Part shown: piece by piece, positions 9,472-19,839 of the stretch
Layout: each line of letters opens with the position of its first letter
Numbering within the stretch: the first letter of the stretch is position 1
From: a virus
DNA length: 64,000 nt
Direction: 5' to 3' (one strand)
Virus record (IMG/VR): IMGVR_UViG_3300049491_001102
Span: 47,464 to 111,463 of that record
Notes under the pieces: generated by a model
What the model saw: the letters and a program-made list of their open reading frames with translations, nothing else
Database searches by the model: none
Told to the model about the DNA's origin: nothing
Position numbers and translations under genes: made by a program

Positions 9472-12400
9472 CTATGTGATCCTTAGACTTCCGTAGGCTT
9501 CAATCTCAAGACCAGCCCATACTGTGTCTGAACCGATTGTCTCGACGCTTATAATGTCACCAGCGACAAGAGGTGTTGTTACAAGGTTTGCAGTGATAGT
9601 TGTGTTGCCCGAAGTTATAATCGGCAACGAACCGCTGATGATTGAAGTTCCATTGGCTTTGATGTCAATGGTCAAGTTTGCGCCAGCAGCCGTGTTCAAT
9701 CGTGCGCGCATGGTCGCCGGGACCCAGTTCGTCACCGCTGGGGCGATCGTTTGGCGTGGCGCAGCCGATACCCCGGCACCCGAGTTGTAGTTTGCGGGAA
9801 CCGAGAAGCAAAAAGTCCCGGGGATGCCTTTGTAAGCAAGTGCCGTAGCACCAGCGTTCACAAACGGCGCCATACCAGCGCTTCCAGCCTTCGAACTAGG
9901 AACGTCCGAAAGCTGGTTAAACGTGCGGATCCAATTCGATGGTGTTGCCCGCCAGCGCGACGATGCAATGTCGTAGAGCAGGATAACTGCCTCGTTTGGT
10001 GCGACGGCCAAATCCTGGCTGTTCGGGCAGAGAATCCGGTTGATCCCCGACGACGTGACTTCATTCGCGAGTGTAATGATCGATGAACCAACGTTGATGA
10101 AGAGTTTGAGGATTGTTCCCGCGGTCGAAGACAGCGCGCCAAATCCTGTGATGGTTTGGGCCCCCGTGGCTGCTTGGCGGATCACATCCGCAATCGACCA
10201 ATCCGTGGGTGTGTAGTTATCCGCTTGAGCAGCAAGTGCCGTGGGTGTGATCGTGTATTGGCCTTGTCCGGCGATTCGATTCCCGCCTAACGCCAACGTG
10301 CCCGTCATTGTTCGCGACCCGTCGAGTGGCAACAAGGCGATGCCACTAATCGACAAAATATTTGATGCTAGCGATTCCCCAATTCCATTGGTCCCGAGAA
10401 TCTTAGCAAACGGAAGATCGAATCCGTTCTTAGCAAGGGCAATACCGGTCCCGGAAGCACCGGCATTCGAAGTCGTGTTGACCTCCCCCATCAAGGGGAA
10501 TGCACGCCACTTCGTCGACGTTGAGTCATAGGATAACAACACCGCTCCGCCGGGCCCGACAACAAGATCTGTTCCTCCGGGACATAAGACTTGATTGGCA
10601 GTCGCTGACCCACCATTATTGTTGTTGATCGTGAACGAATCACTCGCATCGGTATTGATGAGGATCTTCCGTGTCGTCAGCAGTCCCGTTGCCAAAAAAC
10701 CGGTAAACGCTTGGCTTCCCGTGAAGCTAAACCGAATAATGTCAGCCTTGTCGAAGTCGGTAGCCGTGTAGTCGTGCTGCGTTGCCGTTATTGTCGCTGG
10801 CGATATGAGGTTGTAACCAAGTCTCTTCAACGCGAACGCGCCCATGTCCAACTCTGCCGTCATGGCGCGGGAGCCATCACGTGGCAGTAGTGCAGTTGCG
10901 TCGAGATTGACTAGCGTGTTCGCAGGAAAACTCCCCGGGTTGGCAATCGTCAAGCCGCCAAGACCCGCAAGTGTGCGCAGCTCAAAGTCAACGCCTGTCT
11001 TTTGGTGGTACAGCCCCACACCAGCGCCGACGTTGCTCATTGTATTGAACTCGCCAGCCGCCCCGGCACCACCGCCCGCAAGTTGCGATCCAAATTTACC
11101 CGCAGGGTAAAACTCCGCTTGGGCCGTGTTGTTCAACGCTGTTGCGTTGCCGATAAGGACGAGGCGTGCGCAAAGGACTGCGCCACTTAAAATAGTTGGT
11201 ACTGCAAACGTATCAGCAGCAATGCCCGCGATGGCAGCCGCCTTAGTGGTGTAGATCTTCTGACCATAGACCACGCGATACTCCGGGTTGATGCCCCCAG
11301 GTACCAAATAAATCCATTGGGTCGTCCATTCCGCTGCCGCAACAGATTGCAGAGTTCCCGACCCGTTGTCCCACGACCCCGGTGCAATCGAAGTCGCTGC
11401 TGCCGTGATGGTGTAGCCCGAGGGAGAACTGGGATTCCGGTAGACGTAGCGGAACGACGCTGCCGTGGCGGATGCGTCCGTGGTGATCGAAGGATATTCG
11501 CGCGCGGTCGAGTAGTTGGCACCCGCCAGCCAACTGGAACCTGCGGTTTTGTTCAACTGCAGGTTGGCACCATTCGCCGACCAAACATTTCCGCTTAGAT
11601 TTACAGGACCAAAAATCTCGAAGAATGACGCAAGGTCAAATCCTTTATTGTAGGCAAGCTGCGTTACCGGTGTGATGTTGTCAATCGACGTATTATTTAC
11701 GTGACTGATCTTCGCCAACGGCACAATAACGCGTCGTTGTGCTAAAGTGAACGGTGTCGCTTGTTGCACTATAGATGAGGCTGTGTCTATCCCAATCCAT
11801 GTTTGTGCATTCGTTGCCAATCCACTAAGCGTTTGTGAATTGGCCATCCCCCAAGAAATCGGCTGAATAGACGGAGGATTAAGCGTGTGGTCTACGATTT
11901 GACCAAAACCGGCAGACACGTCGAAACGTGACGTGATAGCGTCAATAGTGACAACTCCACCCGAAATAAGTCCTGTATCTTGGATGACTTGTACATCAAA
12001 TGGTGAGGATGCTAGCATCAGCATCCACGTATCAATGGATTTGATGTAACGAAAACGAATTGTACTGTTACGCCTAATAAACTCGGGCCGGTAATTGAAG
12101 TTTATAGAAGACGAGAATGTGATGTCAGTGATTTGACCTGCTGACTCAATTTCGCACTCGTCACCGTCTTGAAGGCTCGCGCTTACGCTTGGTAAGTTTA
12201 TTGTGAACGTGGAAATAGACCCGTCATTTGTATTAACGACGCGTCCTCCCCTTGGTGATGGAAATGTGTAGCTACCAGCATTAGTAAAAAAAACGTATTC
12301 TTGAACGGACCAAAGTGTCCGATACGTTCCGCCGTCATTTAACATCAGTTGATTCATATCGGTTGCCCAGTAACGGGCACCATCAATTGATGCGGCTGGA

Positions 12401-14205
12401 ATACTCGCCAGCAAACCGGATGTCAGAAGCTGACCATTGTATTGGCGCCAGTCCGTACCATCCGTAACTTCACCTTGGAGGGTGGACGTGTTGAAATACG
12501 TCGACCCAATCGGCAACGAGTTAGCTGCAGGTCGTGCACCCGTTGTTCCAAACAGTGGCGTGTATGCGAAAATCTTCCAACCGGTGTTAACCGTGTTGGT
12601 TGTTTTCACATAGACCATCAAACGCTCGTTCGCCGCCGCGTAGTCAAGGCACAAGGACCCCTTGTCCGCTGCGAGCACACCTTCTGGGGTGCCATTGTTG
12701 GAGTAGAAGCGCACGTTCCCCGACGTGCCAATCTTCAACCCACCATTTTGAGCGATCATCGTCGCCCATTGGTCAGACGACGTTGCTTTGGCCGAAAAGA
12801 CATCAGTAGCGCCAAAAGCTACGCGGAACAGATCAGCGGAGAACTCAATCAACTGGTCCGAAATTTCCCATGCATCGGTGGTCGCCAATGTGGCAGCCGG
12901 CTGCGTGGATTTTATGGTCAGGAGTTGCGTTGCGTGCACCGCTTTGGTGACATGGTTCGCAAACGAGCAACCGATGAGCTTCAACGCTTCCGACTTTGCA
13001 CACCAAATCCCGTAGCTGTTCGCATCGAACACCACGGTGTCGCAGGTCAAGTTCATCAACGAGTCGAGAACATCGTTGTCCGTAAAAATACCGCGGGAGT
13101 TCCCCGCGATGCGGCAATTCGAAACGCGGTTAGCGAGTGAAGCTACAGCCGCAAACGTGATGCGCTGGAACTGAACACCACCGCCGGTGAGCGCACCAAC
13201 GTTTCCGTTGTTCAGGATTTCCGAGTCGAGAAGTTCAATGTTGTGCGAGTCGTTGAAGATCAAGCCTGTAGGGAAATCTGAAACTTTGCACGATTGAAAC
13301 GAGGTCAACGTGTTGTCGAGCGATGGTGACCCCGCAATCCTTCCCCGGTACCCCACTGCGGTGCCGGTGTTTTGGCCCCCACCTTTGAGTGCGAGCGCAC
13401 GGAAATATGTGCCCGCCATGGTGGTGCTGGGCGACACATAGGAGAGAAAGTCCCCCGTGGTCTTTGCGTACCGCAAGATCGACACGGCCGAGCCGGCGCC
13501 AACAAAGGCTTCGGTACCCGACAATGTGAGCTCGTTCGAATACCACTCACCCGGTGGAATGAAGATCGGCAAGCCAGTCGAATTGCTCGCCGCGATTGCG
13601 GCTTGAATGGCAATCGTGTTGGCTGTGGCATAGCTGCCAGACCCTGCCACAGCGCCGAACTTGCGAATGTCGATGATGACCGCGTTGGCGCCACCGACCG
13701 CCATGACAAGCTCGTGCCACGACCGAAACCAACCCGTGTAATCGTAAGTTCCGATTGTTCCGGGGCTCCCGGCGACGAATTCATTATCTTCTGATGCTGC
13801 AACAAAAGCAGGACCTGAATTGATAAGAGAGGCTAAAGGATCAGCCACCTCGTTAAATGCCGGTATGGCTAATCCTGCCGGTGTGCGAACACGGAATAGT
13901 CTGGTCGTTACCTCGGACTCATCAGGCAATCCAACATTTGTAACGAGACGAATACGGTACGTTCCGGGGCATCCGGCGGTCGGTGTAAACGTCCATACTA
14001 ATGGATTTCCTGTTACTGCAAGAGTTGGAACAGCGGTTGTGTCACCGATAGGAATCCAAAGCAAAGAAAACGTTGCAGTGGTTGCGCCAGGATTTGTTGC
14101 GGTCAAAGTGACCACAGCACCAGTAGCCAGACCATCAGATCGCGTCCGGCCGTTTGTTCCGGCAGGAAGGCCAACCTGGTCAATTCGCATTTCCGCAACT
14201 GCCAT
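9472..14205 (-). CDS. giant tail spike/fibre with pectate-lyase-like beta-helix
   Basis: At 1577 residues this is the largest protein here. Residues 1-110 look like an Ig-type domain (VVTLTATNPGATTATFSLLW). From about 177 the pattern KFGAVAG, then NTIAIQAAI, then GLPIFIPPGEW marks the start of a pectate-lyase superfamily right-handed beta-helix, the usual fold of depolymerase tail spikes. The C-terminal third carries repeated receptor-type modules introduced by LPRDGSRAMTAELDMG and LPLDGSRTMTGTLALG. The protein presumably binds, and may cleave, a host surface polysaccharide. It follows baseplate J in the late unit with a 35-base gap. Confidence 0.85.
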   Translation of the reverse strand: MAVAEMRIDQVGLPAGTNGRTRSDGLATGAVVTLTATNPGATTATFSLLWIPIGDTTAVPTLAVTGNPLVWTFTPTAGCPGTYRIRLVTNVGLPDESEVTTRLFRVRTPAGLAIPAFNEVADPLASLINSGPAFVAASEDNEFVAGSPGTIGTYDYTGWFRSWHELVMAVGGANAVIIDIRKFGAVAGSGSYATANTIAIQAAIAASNSTGLPIFIPPGEWYSNELTLSGTEAFVGAGSAVSILRYAKTTGDFLSYVSPSTTMAGTYFRALALKGGGQNTGTAVGYRGRIAGSPSLDNTLTSFQSCKVSDFPTGLIFNDSHNIELLDSEILNNGNVGALTGGGVQFQRITFAAVASLANRVSNCRIAGNSRGIFTDNDVLDSLMNLTCDTVVFDANSYGIWCAKSEALKLIGCSFANHVTKAVHATQLLTIKSTQPAATLATTDAWEISDQLIEFSADLFRVAFGATDVFSAKATSSDQWATMIAQNGGLKIGTSGNVRFYSNNGTPEGVLAADKGSLCLDYAAANERLMVYVKTTNTVNTGWKIFAYTPLFGTTGARPAANSLPIGSTYFNTSTLQGEVTDGTDWRQYNGQLLTSGLLASIPAASIDGARYWATDMNQLMLNDGGTYRTLWSVQEYVFFTNAGSYTFPSPRGGRVVNTNDGSISTFTINLPSVSASLQDGDECEIESAGQITDITFSSSINFNYRPEFIRRNSTIRFRYIKSIDTWMLMLASSPFDVQVIQDTGLISGGVVTIDAITSRFDVSAGFGQIVDHTLNPPSIQPISWGMANSQTLSGLATNAQTWIGIDTASSIVQQATPFTLAQRRVIVPLAKISHVNNTSIDNITPVTQLAYNKGFDLASFFEIFGPVNLSGNVWSANGANLQLNKTAGSSWLAGANYSTAREYPSITTDASATAASFRYVYRNPSSPSGYTITAAATSIAPGSWDNGSGTLQSVAAAEWTTQWIYLVPGGINPEYRVVYGQKIYTTKAAAIAGIAADTFAVPTILSGAVLCARLVLIGNATALNNTAQAEFYPAGKFGSQLAGGGAGAAGEFNTMSNVGAGVGLYHQKTGVDFELRTLAGLGGLTIANPGSFPANTLVNLDATALLPRDGSRAMTAELDMGAFALKRLGYNLISPATITATQHDYTATDFDKADIIRFSFTGSQAFTGFLATGLLTTRKILINTDASDSFTINNNNGGSATANQVLCPGGTDLVVGPGGAVLLSYDSTSTKWRAFPLMGEVNTTSNAGASGTGIALAKNGFDLPFAKILGTNGIGESLASNILSISGIALLPLDGSRTMTGTLALGGNRIAGQGQYTITPTALAAQADNYTPTDWSIADVIRQAATGAQTITGFGALSSTAGTILKLFINVGSSIITLANEVTSSGINRILCPNSQDLAVAPNEAVILLYDIASSRWRATPSNWIRTFNQLSDVPSSKAGSAGMAPFVNAGATALAYKGIPGTFCFSVPANYNSGAGVSAAPRQTIAPAVTNWVPATMRARLNTAAGANLTIDIKANGTSIISGSLPIITSGNTTITANLVTTPLVAGDIISVETIGSDTVWAGLEIEAYGSLRIT

Positions 14206-14240
14206 GCCCGGAATGTACCAGGCTTCATGGCCGCGAGCGA

Positions 14241-15758
14241 CTACATCGGAAGACCTGTTTCACCATCCGTCAACGTTACAGTGCCCAAAACAGGGAACTC
14301 AAAGAGTTGCAACTGCAAATCTTCGTGTTCTCCATTCAGCATGTAATGATGAGGCGAGTCGCCGATTTTGAGCACACCAGTTGATGACTTGATGATATCA
14401 GCGATCAACGGGCCTAATAGTGGTATCTCCAAAGACGGACTTCCATCTGATTTTAAGTCCGCAAAGCCAAACCCAATCTTTGTGTTTGGAGTCCCATCCG
14501 GGTTTTTTAATGCGAAGTACGAGTCAAGTGTAGTCCGAATGGCGTTGCCAACGATAGACGCGATTGTTCCGTATCGACGGAATATCGTGGCATCCACGTT
14601 AACTATCTTGTAGACGGGGTCTTCAACGCTTAGCCGAAATGTGATGGTATGCTTCTTCGTAACAGATACAGCCGTGTAAACAGCATCTTTTAGCGTTTGA
14701 GTTGGCAGTCCACCACCATCGGGTACGATGTATAAAAACCCGCGATTCTCCGCAACCCCAGGCGCCTGGTCGGACGTCAGCATCAATGCGCGAGCAACCC
14801 CAGGAACAAGCTCAGCCTCGATCTCATAATCCTCGCGCGCGACTACCCGATCGGAAACCCGCAAAGACCTGGGCGCTTGCTCCTTGATTTGCGCCACGGA
14901 CATGCGGTCTTCGCCGCCGCTCGCTTGCAGTGGATTGTTAACGCTGACCTGAACGGGGCTCCCCAGCACGTCGGTGAACGTGCCGGGGATGACTTTGATG
15001 GTGTTGGCGTCCACGTTCCCCGCCGCACCGCCGCCAATCTTGTACCGAGCCACGATGGTGCCCGCAGGAATTTGCCCATTAACGCCATCGCCGAATACAA
15101 CGCGTGCACGATCGTTTTGGTCCACCACGATGTAGAAATCCCGATCGATCGCCGACGAATCCAAGAGGTTGTCCACCTCGGTATATGCGCCGTTGGCTGC
15201 CGTGAGGATGATCGAGCCGTCAAGGTAGGGGATCCCCGCTAGGAAGAATGACTGGTCCGCTAAATTGCTGGAAACGAACGCTTCGTCGTAGTTGGTGGAG
15301 TTCTCGACATCCACCATGGCTTGAGGCGGATTAGTGCCGCCGGGGATCGTCACGTCCGTCAAAATCTGAAACGTCACTGGGTCGGTGACGTCCTGCGTGC
15401 GCACAACTTGCTCTGCGGGAATGATGACGTCGTTAACTGGAACATCCGCGAGCGTGAGTGTGACCGTTGCTGAAGCTGCGGCCGCACCAGGTACAGAGAA
15501 ACCAAGCATCTTTGCTAATGCAAGAACGTTGGATCTCATTCTCGCATCTGTAAGGCGCGACTCAGCAGCTTGATTATCCATGTAGAAGGATAAAATATCC
15601 CCTACGTAGCTCATCAAGCCTTTCAGGATGTTACCGAAATTGGCAACTGTGTCATTGGACCAATCTGGGAACACACTCTGCGTCAGCAAAGTTAGCCGTG
15701 CATAAATGGAGTCATAATCCTTGTCAGTGTAATCAAGGTTCTGGGGTAAAACTGTCAT
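14241..15758 (-). CDS. baseplate J-like wedge protein
   Basis: The 505-residue protein shows the Baseplate_J pattern. The N-terminus reads LDYTDKDYDSIYARLTLLTQ. In the centre are FYIVVDQNDRARVVFGDGVN and GQIPAGTIVARYKIGGGAAG, and later comes the segment VVAREDYEIEAELVPGVARA. It forms the baseplate periphery with gp25 and tail protein I. It overlaps the gp25 gene by ATGA, implying coupled translation. The length is typical. Confidence 0.93.
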   Translation of the reverse strand: MTVLPQNLDYTDKDYDSIYARLTLLTQSVFPDWSNDTVANFGNILKGLMSYVGDILSFYMDNQAAESRLTDARMRSNVLALAKMLGFSVPGAAAASATVTLTLADVPVNDVIIPAEQVVRTQDVTDPVTFQILTDVTIPGGTNPPQAMVDVENSTNYDEAFVSSNLADQSFFLAGIPYLDGSIILTAANGAYTEVDNLLDSSAIDRDFYIVVDQNDRARVVFGDGVNGQIPAGTIVARYKIGGGAAGNVDANTIKVIPGTFTDVLGSPVQVSVNNPLQASGGEDRMSVAQIKEQAPRSLRVSDRVVAREDYEIEAELVPGVARALMLTSDQAPGVAENRGFLYIVPDGGGLPTQTLKDAVYTAVSVTKKHTITFRLSVEDPVYKIVNVDATIFRRYGTIASIVGNAIRTTLDSYFALKNPDGTPNTKIGFGFADLKSDGSPSLEIPLLGPLIADIIKSSTGVLKIGDSPHHYMLNGEHEDLQLQLFEFPVLGTVTLTDGETGLPM

Positions 15759-16570
15759 TGGATTGTTCCACTTACGTTAGAGACGATTACACCGCCATCT
15801 TTGGCATTAAGCACGTCGTACGTCAGATGTATCTGCAATGCATAGCGACCATCCGCATCGAGAGCATATTCGCACTTTGCCGTGAGAATTTTCACCCGCG
15901 GCTCATAGTTTCGCAGGGCATCAACAACACGAAGACGGGCGAGCGCAAGGGTGGCTTCGGTTGCCGGCGCATGCCGAATGCGATCTAAAAGCGAGCCGAA
16001 CTCTGGCATCCACTCCAACTCGCCGTATCCCTGGCCCGAACTGCAAATGGTCCCCAGGATTTGTCGAATATTGGCGCCAATTAGCCGGGTTCCTCCCGCA
16101 TGAGCAAAGTCCCCTTTGCCATCGCGACCGAAGGGCAAAAGCAAACCCTCGCGCAACTCTTGGGCGACAACCGATGAGCCTATCGTTGCGCCGCGCAGGC
16201 TTGATTCGGGAAACGATGTCAGGGGTTTTTGGCCCGCGAAGGTTGACCATTTCAGGTCCTGCTCGACGATATTCACCCCCGCATCGATCGCCAACACGCG
16301 GAGCATCGGAGCTTCCGGCCATTTGCCTGCGCGGAGAACTCGAAACCGGTATCCGTTGGTGATTGCGGAAAGCGTGGAGTTTGCCAAGTAGCGCGCCGCA
16401 AAAGCGCTGCCGTCGTAAACGACTTCTTGATCTCCAGACGAGTAAATTGCGTTTACTGCAATACGAACAAGGTTGTTGTCCGCGTCTGTTACAGAGAACT
16501 GTAAAATAGTGTTCTCTGAGACAGCACTGTCAACATTCGGCAGTACGTCGTCTACGACTGGAAAAGCCAT
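15755..16570 (-). CDS. gpW/gp25-like baseplate wedge protein with N-terminal extension
   Basis: The C-terminal half has the gp25/gpW signature: GYGELEWMPEFGSLLDRIRH followed by LALARLRVVDALRNYEPRVK. These resemble the lysozyme-like baseplate wedge subunit that nucleates sheath assembly. The family usually has 100-140 residues; here about 130 extra N-terminal residues form a beta-rich domain. The start at 16570 is chosen because its ATG shares one base with the upstream TAA (TAATG); a GTG six bases upstream is also in frame. Confidence 0.85.
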   Translation of the reverse strand: MAFPVVDDVLPNVDSAVSENTILQFSVTDADNNLVRIAVNAIYSSGDQEVVYDGSAFAARYLANSTLSAITNGYRFRVLRAGKWPEAPMLRVLAIDAGVNIVEQDLKWSTFAGQKPLTSFPESSLRGATIGSSVVAQELREGLLLPFGRDGKGDFAHAGGTRLIGANIRQILGTICSSGQGYGELEWMPEFGSLLDRIRHAPATEATLALARLRVVDALRNYEPRVKILTAKCEYALDADGRYALQIHLTYDVLNAKDGGVIVSNVSGTIQ

Positions 16571-17307
16571 TAGCACTCGTTAGAAGCTTTAGGCAGCTTC
16601 GGTATTGGGATAGTAATGACCGACGCCAAAAAAGACAAGAAATCCGATAGTTCCCGCATGTAAGCTAAAAAGCCCTCTGATAAATTTGGAGTTGAGAACG
16701 ATGGTATGCAGGGCAACCCCAGCAGTTTTAAGAAAGCATTGATGAGATTGATAAGTTGCTCGATGGGAGCAACTTGCTTTCCCTTGTGTGCAAGCTCTAT
16801 TTCCAGATTTTTCTGCGCACAATCAATGATGACAGCGATGTCCACGTTGTACTTGGCCGCCCGATTCGTCGCCAGTCTAATCCGTAATTGGTACTCAATC
16901 ATCGCAGTTAAGTCTTCAATGAATCCTTGAAGGAATGCAATCATTGCTAGCACGAAATCGCGAATCATTAAGGGCAATGACAACTGTGGTATTAGCTTTA
17001 TTAGAGCATCAACTGCTTGTGCCAAGTCTGGGATACATGCAGCTATTTTTGACGGATTTAGCGTTGCAACTGCTTTTATGCAGTCAAACACTGCTATAAC
17101 CGCATCAATTATGTTGAACACCGGCTGAAGCGGTGCCAAAGCCGTATTGAGTTGGCCGATCAACGCGGCAACGAGCTGCGTTTGTGGAATCGGTACGGGC
17201 GATGGAATGGACGCGCAGATCTCCACACCACCTGGCATGGTGATGCACAACCCATCCGGCGTTGCTATGGATGGAACGCAGGTTTGTGTGAATCCAAATA
17301 TAGGCAT
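16570..17307 (-). CDS. hypothetical baseplate-region protein, hydrophobic helices
   Basis: The 245-residue protein starts with a Cys-containing Pro/Ile-rich stretch (GGVEICASIPSPVPIPQTQL). Several long amphipathic or hydrophobic helices follow (SLPLMIRDFVLAMIAFLQGF). It lies between the gpV-like spike and gp25 genes, coupled to both by one-base overlaps, so it is probably a baseplate component. In contractile systems a PAAR tip protein is often found in this place, but no PAAR motif is visible. Confidence 0.65.
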   Translation of the reverse strand: MPIFGFTQTCVPSIATPDGLCITMPGGVEICASIPSPVPIPQTQLVAALIGQLNTALAPLQPVFNIIDAVIAVFDCIKAVATLNPSKIAACIPDLAQAVDALIKLIPQLSLPLMIRDFVLAMIAFLQGFIEDLTAMIEYQLRIRLATNRAAKYNVDIAVIIDCAQKNLEIELAHKGKQVAPIEQLINLINAFLKLLGLPCIPSFSTPNLSEGFLAYMRELSDFLSFLASVITIPIPKLPKASNEC

Positions 17308-17906
17308 TAGATCGCCGCCTTTGTCGCTTGAGAAACAACACGCCCGTTAATTTCTACGAGCGGCGCTTTTATCGATATTTTGGCTGAAGACTGGATTGAG
17401 ACACCACCAATTCCAGACAGGGATACAACAGCTTGTTCACGGTCAAGTTCAATCATCAACGCCTCTCCCTCTAAGTCTTCACCCATCTCTTTGGCATTTA
17501 TAAACATCCGTCTTTTCCCTGGTCGCTCGTCCACGACAATATGGAACTCTTTTGTCTCCCAAACCTTAACTTGTAGCGATGCTGCTATCTTACCTTCAGG
17601 TGTCGTGGCCTCCTCGCGTGCCTTTTGAACTGCCGTAGGATGCTCACCACGCCCCCAATGCCCGGTGAAGTACCGTGGCTTGTCGGGGTCACCGCCCAAG
17701 AACATCACGTAAACCTCAGCTTGGATTTCAGGCACGTCCCAGATTCCACGCTGTGCAGTTCCTCCGCCTGGTGATCCTACGGGGTAGGCCCAATCGCTAC
17801 CCTCTTCCGGCAAAAGATTCGGAACACACACTCGAACGCGGCCAAGACCTTCAGGGTCTTTGTTATCGACCACGTACCCTTCCCATAAGCCAAGGTACTC
17901 GCTCAT
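17307..17906 (-). CDS. gpV / gp5-like baseplate spike protein (OB fold)
   Basis: The 199-residue protein opens with LGLWEGYVVDNKDPEGLGRV, the OB-fold signature shared by gpV, gp5 and VgrG proteins. It continues with AEVYVMFLGGDPDKPRYFTG and a C-terminal beta region typical of a trimeric spike shaft. It should form the central membrane-piercing spike under the hub protein encoded just upstream, with which it overlaps by ATGA. Confidence 0.88.
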   Translation of the reverse strand: MSEYLGLWEGYVVDNKDPEGLGRVRVCVPNLLPEEGSDWAYPVGSPGGGTAQRGIWDVPEIQAEVYVMFLGGDPDKPRYFTGHWGRGEHPTAVQKAREEATTPEGKIAASLQVKVWETKEFHIVVDERPGKRRMFINAKEMGEDLEGEALMIELDREQAVVSLSGIGGVSIQSSAKISIKAPLVEINGRVVSQATKAAI

Positions 17907-19477
17907 TTTGCTCTCGTCTGGGTAATTTCGCCGTCGAAGTATCCGCGGCCGTCATAAGCTGACGTGAAGTTGGTGCGGACTTCCAGCGTCTCTTCGTCGA
18001 TGTAGAGACGCTGATCTAGCTCATTCGGATCAGCAACGTCTTTGTCATTCGGCCGGCCTTGCGCTGCATTGTCTGGGTCCAAACATGGACTGAGAAGTGC
18101 GTAAGATTGTGTCAATGATTTCTCGGCTGTGAGCGCTGGAACGTTGGTTGATAATCCCATTTTCTGGAATCTCTTCAACGCGTGAACGACGGCAAATGTC
18201 TTGTTCATGGCATTCCTGACGTTCACTGGATTGTTAGAGCTAACAGCTTCTCGAATAGACTTTGTTACAGTTGTAACAGATTTTTGGAGCTCCGCATGTG
18301 GGATACTTTTTGCGGCGGATTCCGCATCGTCTAAGAAAGCGTACACACTTGTGTCCATCGTACACTTTTTTGGCGTTGACTTCCGGAATCCATCCGTCGC
18401 AACTTTTACTGTCATATCGTAACCGGAAGTGAGCTCGTGTGTTACCTCTTTGACGTAGTATTTCCCGGATATTCTTGTTCCAAGCCCGCTAACCTTAACT
18501 ACTGTTTTAGCCAGAAGAATTGGGTTTCCAATACAATTCAATGTCATTTTTACGGCACTTAGTGTCGTAAGTCGAAACTTCTTCGTCGCCTCCGTCTGGA
18601 CAGCACCAGGCGTTTGCTCCGAACTTGGCATTGACTCATCCTGCGGAATACCACCGAGTGGTACGTCTTTTTGTGTAACAGCAAGCGTTTCCTCGTCAAT
18701 GTCCAGACGAAACTCAGTTAAAGCTTTCTCCGGTTGAAGAATGCTTCGATTTCCGTCTGTATCATTGTCAGCCTTTCCCTCGATTGTGACTTTCTCCAGA
18801 GGATCCCGTGACTTCGTCTTAATGCGACCAGGCATCCGCGTAATGTCATTTTCAATGTTGTACGTGTATATAGAGCCTTTATCTTTGTCCGTAAAATAAA
18901 CTAGCTCTAGAATAGGAGCTTGCTGCAAATCACGCGTATGCCAGTGCAAGCCATCGAAACTCACCCAGAATGAACATCCTTGGAGATCCGCCAACTTTCG
19001 CAACATCATGGCATCGGTGATGTTGTGTTGCGTTATCTGACCGAAAACTTCGGATGTATCCTCAATAATAGCTGTTGGACCAGAATAACCGTATCTCTCT
19101 GCAATCTCACGTACAACTTCAGACCGTGTTTTATTCCTATACGCTTTACGAACCTTCTTTGTGTCCATCAGCACAGATTTGGCGTTAGCCTCAACTGTTA
19201 CTTGGTCACCACCAGAAACTTTGCGTATTACGCATTCATACGTTGGTGACATTACGCCATCAGTGTACCCAAAAGAAAACTGGATTATGTTACCGTGGGC
19301 AACTAATGGGTTGTCATAAATAACAGCCTCGTAATTGTCCATTACAAGCGTAAGCTTGTCAGCTTTGGCTTCTGAATCAATAAAAGACAAGCTCAGAACA
19401 CTGTCTGACATGTCAACGAAATCAGAGTTGCTGCCACTCTTCTTAAATTTTACGACCCATCGAGGGGCTTGATTCAT
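17903..19477 (-). CDS. gpD / gp27-like baseplate hub protein
   Basis: The 524-residue protein matches the late control D/hub family. It has an N-terminal beta domain (LSLSFIDSEAKADKLTLVMD), the segment KTRSEVVREIAERYGYSG and the characteristic MLRKLADLQGCSFWVSFDGL. The C-terminal 150 residues are an extra helical extension. It links the tail tube to the spike. It overlaps the flanking spike and LysM genes by four bases on each side. Confidence 0.88.
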   Translation of the reverse strand: MNQAPRWVVKFKKSGSNSDFVDMSDSVLSLSFIDSEAKADKLTLVMDNYEAVIYDNPLVAHGNIIQFSFGYTDGVMSPTYECVIRKVSGGDQVTVEANAKSVLMDTKKVRKAYRNKTRSEVVREIAERYGYSGPTAIIEDTSEVFGQITQHNITDAMMLRKLADLQGCSFWVSFDGLHWHTRDLQQAPILELVYFTDKDKGSIYTYNIENDITRMPGRIKTKSRDPLEKVTIEGKADNDTDGNRSILQPEKALTEFRLDIDEETLAVTQKDVPLGGIPQDESMPSSEQTPGAVQTEATKKFRLTTLSAVKMTLNCIGNPILLAKTVVKVSGLGTRISGKYYVKEVTHELTSGYDMTVKVATDGFRKSTPKKCTMDTSVYAFLDDAESAAKSIPHAELQKSVTTVTKSIREAVSSNNPVNVRNAMNKTFAVVHALKRFQKMGLSTNVPALTAEKSLTQSYALLSPCLDPDNAAQGRPNDKDVADPNELDQRLYIDEETLEVRTNFTSAYDGRGYFDGEITQTRAK

Positions 19478-19839
19478 AACCCCAGTCTAGCGCGTTCGCT
19501 GGGATTCAGAATAGTCCCCAATACCGTATCAAGAGCCGGAATAACCACAGACGAGCCAGGTATGAGTGCGATTGTAGGATCGTGCACCGGGTCAGGTTGA
19601 AAATCAGCAATGACCCACCATAGTTGTGCGGCTGAAAATGCGCCAACCTTCGTCAGGCCAGCATAATACTTGGATGCTAACCGATGAAACGTATCTCCAA
19701 CAACTACGATATGAATGATGTTGTTGTCCAATTTCTTGTATGGGAACCGAACACGGTCAGTCAAAATCGTAGTGGAGTCGGTTCGACCAGACGACAACAT
19801 AGTTGTAGTTGTATGCCTGCTATACAAACGAGGGGGCAT
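19474..19839 (-). CDS. LysM-domain tail protein (XkdP/gpX/gp53-like)
   Basis: The 121-residue protein contains a LysM domain at about 40-105: IIHIVVVGDTFHRLASKYYA, then AAQLWWVIADFQP, then LIPGSSVVIPALD. In contractile tails this protein caps the tube-baseplate junction. Its start shares one base with the stop of the CIS-tube-like gene upstream. In related systems the two domains are often one protein. Confidence 0.87.
   Translation of the reverse strand: MPPRLYSRHTTTTMLSSGRTDSTTILTDRVRFPYKKLDNNIIHIVVVGDTFHRLASKYYAGLTKVGAFSAAQLWWVIADFQPDPVHDPTIALIPGSSVVIPALDTVLGTILNPSERARLGL

Noticed and set aside
12442-13140. Long rightward open frame (232 codons) inside the spike gene
   Set aside because: It is antisense to a strongly supported beta-helix gene. 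Its product is Arg/Cys-rich without any fold pattern, as expected for a shadow of GC-rich coding DNA.
5080-14205. Diversity-generating retroelement acting on the lectin-like or spike genes
   Set aside because: LamG-like and spike genes are classical targets, but no reverse transcriptase gene or template repeat is visible in the window.
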